A DNA stretch of 5,060 nucleotides, taken from NCBI GenBank assembly GCA_021807585.1, contig JAKBCQ010000294.1:1-5060 (forward strand), in the 5' to 3' direction. The notes under the pieces were generated by a model. It was given only the letters and a program-made list of their open reading frames with translations. It was not told the origin of the DNA and did no database searches. This DNA is from Planctomycetota bacterium (lineage in GTDB: Bacteria > Planctomycetota > Planctomycetia > Isosphaerales > Isosphaeraceae). The stretch's first letter is position 1. The number at the start of each line of letters is the position of its first letter. Shown piece after piece: positions 3,641 through 5,060 of this stretch. Position numbers and translations under genes: made by a program.

Positions 3641-5060
3641 TTAAAGACCGCTGAGATCGACCGCGAGAACTCGGACTCCGTCTTTGAGCCCCATCTTCTC
3701 GACGACTTCGGCGGTCGCGGGCAACGATAAGCCGCGATGCGGAGCAAGCGTCAGCCCCGAAACCACGCTCGGAGTCTTGCTCGCCTCGTCGGTCACACCC
3801 GAAATCGCGATCCCGTTGAGAGCCAGCGGGGAAACGTTTTCGACTCGGATGAAATAAATCATCTTGCCTTTGACGTGCCGTTTGGTTTTCGTCACCTGAG
3901 CGCGAACGACGCGTCCCAACAACCCCTCGCCGATCCCTTTGGTCGCGTCGAACATCTTAATGTGACCTTTCTCGTCGCGGGCGAGAGAAAGATTAAATTT
4001 GCCGACCGCCGTCCAATTCTTAAGTCCCGCATCCGAGCACGCGGCCTGAACCGAAGCCTCGGCCTTGCCGTTCTTCTCCGAAAGACGCACGTGCGCGACA
4101 ATCGAGGGACCCGAAGGACGATCGGGCGAACCGATCTTCGACTTCAGCCCGAAAATCAACTTCCCGTCAAGCGTCTCGGTCAGTTCCTTGGCGAACGCCT
4201 GGAGCGCGGGGGAATCGGTCTTGACGTCGAAATAGAGATATCCCGTCTCGTCAGGAATGTTCAACTTCTCATCCCTAGGGAGGGCGCCGTTCGTTTGATC
4301 GAGCCGAGCGACAAATTCACGCGCCATCGCGATCTCGTGAGCATTCGCCCATTCCTTCGAGAGCGTCGCGATCGTGTTCCAATCGAGATCTTGCGTGACG
4401 TACCACATCACAAGCTGAGTGACGACCGTCGGCGCCTTGTCTTCGGCCAACCGTCGGAAAGCCGCCTGGGCGCGAACCCCGTACGTCGTCTCAGAAATAT
4501 CCACAAGCTTTAAACTCTGACCTTCCAGCGGCATCACCGTCTTGCCTTCGGCGTCAGGTCCGACAAGGCTCACCGATCGCGTGTTGAGCAGGTTGGTTTG
4601 ACCGGGATCGATCGGAGAATAAGGCTGACCCGTCGGCGGAACCGACATCATACCCCCCCCCATCATACCGCCGCCCATACCACCGCCCATCATGCCGCCC
4701 CCCATGCCGCCGCCCATACCGCCCATGCCGCCCCCCATGCCGCCCATCATACCGCCCATCCGCCAGCTATTGGGGTCGCCGATGAGCTGACGAATGATCA
4801 TCATGAGCATCATCATACCCATCATCGGAGGCATCGTTCCGCCGCCGCCACCCATTCCGCCGCCACCCATTCCGCCGCCGCCCATACCGCCGCCGCCCAT
4901 TCCGCCGCCCATACCGCCGCCCATACCACCGCCCATCATACCGCCGCCCATACCGCCGCCCATACCACCCATCATGCCGCCGCCCATCCCCCCCCTCATG
5001 CCGCCCCCCCCTCCCCCCCCACCCACCCCCACACCTCCCCCCCCCCCCCCCACCCCACCC
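3641..5060 (-). CDS. Gly/Met-rich N-terminal tract plus conserved-looking C-terminal domain, function unknown; N-terminus off the edge
   Basis: I do not recognise a characterised family. The frame runs open from the right edge to a TAA at 3641. The only start within it is a GTG at 5053 inside a poly-C tract, so the real start, and perhaps a signal peptide, probably lies outside. Counting from that GTG: ~1-72 Gly/Met tract; ~74-92 a Met-rich hydrophobic island; ~99-136 a second Gly/Met tract; ~137-470 a compact domain. The compact domain starts with a proline-rich link. A helical part follows (~192-252, including QLVMWYV and LSKEWANAHE), then a mixed alpha/beta part (~270-385), and last a beta-rich end (FIRVENVSPLALNGIAISG ... 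VRVLAVDLSGL). That end resembles an immunoglobulin-like sandwich, by eye only. There is one cysteine (C339). Such proteins, with a GMGG tract and an ending like this, are in my recollection common in Planctomycetota. An extracytoplasmic or surface role is an inference. It is transcribed as its own unit ending at the terminator at 3569-3606. Confidence 0.8.
   Translation of the reverse strand, partial: GGVGGGGGGVGVGGGGGGGGMRGGMGGGMMGGMGGGMGGGMMGGGMGGGMGGGMGGGGMGGGGMGGGGMGGGGGTMPPMMGMMMLMMIIRQLIGDPNSWRMGGMMGGMGGGMGGMGGGMGGGMMGGGMGGGMMGGGMMSVPPTGQPYSPIDPGQTNLLNTRSVSLVGPDAEGKTVMPLEGQSLKLVDISETTYGVRAQAAFRRLAEDKAPTVVTQLVMWYVTQDLDWNTIATLSKEWANAHEIAMAREFVARLDQTNGALPRDEKLNIPDETGYLYFDVKTDSPALQAFAKELTETLDGKLIFGLKSKIGSPDRPSGPSIVAHVRLSEKNGKAEASVQAACSDAGLKNWTAVGKFNLSLARDEKGHIKMFDATKGIGEGLLGRVVRAQVTKTKRHVKGKMIYFIRVENVSPLALNGIAISGVTDEASKTPSVVSGLTLAPHRGLSLPATAEVVEKMGLKDGVRVLAVDLSGL
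4646..4759 (-). repeat. Second Gly/Met repeat block (coding)
   Basis: Codons for residues ~98-136 are almost only ATG and GGN in a loose MGGG / MMGGG pattern, giving a plus-strand texture of CCGCCGCCCAT. Glycine codons mix GGC, GGT and GGG, so the repeat is kept at protein level and not just copied DNA. Such tracts change length easily by slippage. Confidence 0.85.
4778..4834 (-). other. Met-rich hydrophobic island between the two Gly/Met blocks
   Basis: Residues ~74-92 read MPPMMGMMMLMMIIRQLIG. Nine of the nineteen are methionine, and the core from 77 to 87 is almost wholly Met/Leu/Ile. It is followed by DPNSWR and then returns to MGGM repeats. It is too short for a standard transmembrane helix but could be an amphipathic or membrane-surface helix, or a Met-rich ligand cluster. 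Confidence 0.6.
4838..4999 (-). repeat. First Gly/Met repeat block (coding)
   Basis: Residues ~19-72, dominated by MGGG, MMGG and, toward the end, four regular MGGGG units. The DNA is a degenerate 12-15-base periodic repeat of CCGCCGCCCAT type on the plus strand. It is continuous in frame with the rest of the protein. Assembly across it is vulnerable to collapse, so the copy number may not be exact. Confidence 0.8.
4988..5060. other. Near-homopolymer C tract at the right edge, probably low-quality sequence
   Basis: From 5004 to 5060, 49 of 57 bases are C and none is G; the longest run is 15 C (5037-5051). On the minus strand this gives mostly GGG codons and two valines, unlike the ATG/GGC/GGT pattern just inside. 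The change from a structured repeat to almost pure G on the coding strand suggests a degrading contig end. Residues 1 to ~22 of the upstream protein as read here should not be trusted. Confidence 0.65.

Noticed and set aside
3737..4513. 258-codon plus-strand frame opposite the Gly/Met protein's C-terminal domain
   Set aside because: It is antisense to a convincing gene, rich in Arg and Leu, has no recognisable domain or ribosome binding site, and is expected as a shadow of GC-rich codon use.
4646..4999. Regular repeats as a CRISPR or intergenic tandem array
   Set aside because: The repeats are in-frame Gly/Met codons in a long open frame, with no conserved repeat and spacer alternation.

Overview
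The window holds parts of three minus-strand genes from a GC-rich bacterium (roughly 60 % G+C by eye, not computed). I think a planctomycete is the most likely source. The reasons are the style of the upstream protein (a very long Gly/Met tract followed by a compact domain of a kind I associate with Planctomycetota), the long divergent MMPL-type transporter, and the lack of strong Shine-Dalgarno sequences. This is a judgement from general knowledge, not a database match, and other phyla are not excluded.

Layout in the direction of transcription (right to left). At 5060-3641 is a Gly/Met-rich protein of unknown function whose true N-terminus lies beyond the right edge. The last ~70 bases there are almost pure C and look like unreliable sequence. 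Its stop is followed by a small hairpin and then a convincing intrinsic terminator (3569-3606), so its transcription probably ends there. A 502-base gap (3139-3640) contains no supportable gene. It does contain a good extended -10 promoter firing leftward (-10 at 3186-3191), an inverted repeat over the -35 box, and an upstream 18-base perfect palindrome sharing the same half-site. This looks like a regulated promoter for the next gene.

At 3138-202 is a complete 978-residue RND-superfamily transporter of the MMPL type: 12 predicted membrane helices, two periplasmic porter domains, and the proton-relay motif in both halves (GTDF in TM4, GVDY in TM10). It carries a hydrophilic low-complexity insert at the tip of a predicted periplasmic helical hairpin. 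Its partner and substrate cannot be read from the sequence; family members usually export lipids, hopanoids or other hydrophobic molecules. After a gap with a 13-bp perfect hairpin (95-128), a third minus-strand reading frame starts at 51 and runs off the left edge. Its 17 visible residues resemble the start of class I mannose-6-phosphate isomerases, but this is very little evidence.

I see no mobile element, CRISPR array, RNA gene, toxin-antitoxin or defence locus. The points most worth attention are the candidate operator pair in front of the transporter, the asymmetric TM4/TM10 relay, the hairpin-tip insert, the Met-rich hydrophobic island inside the Gly/Met tract, and a strong excess of the palindrome CGATCG / GCGATCGC throughout the window.
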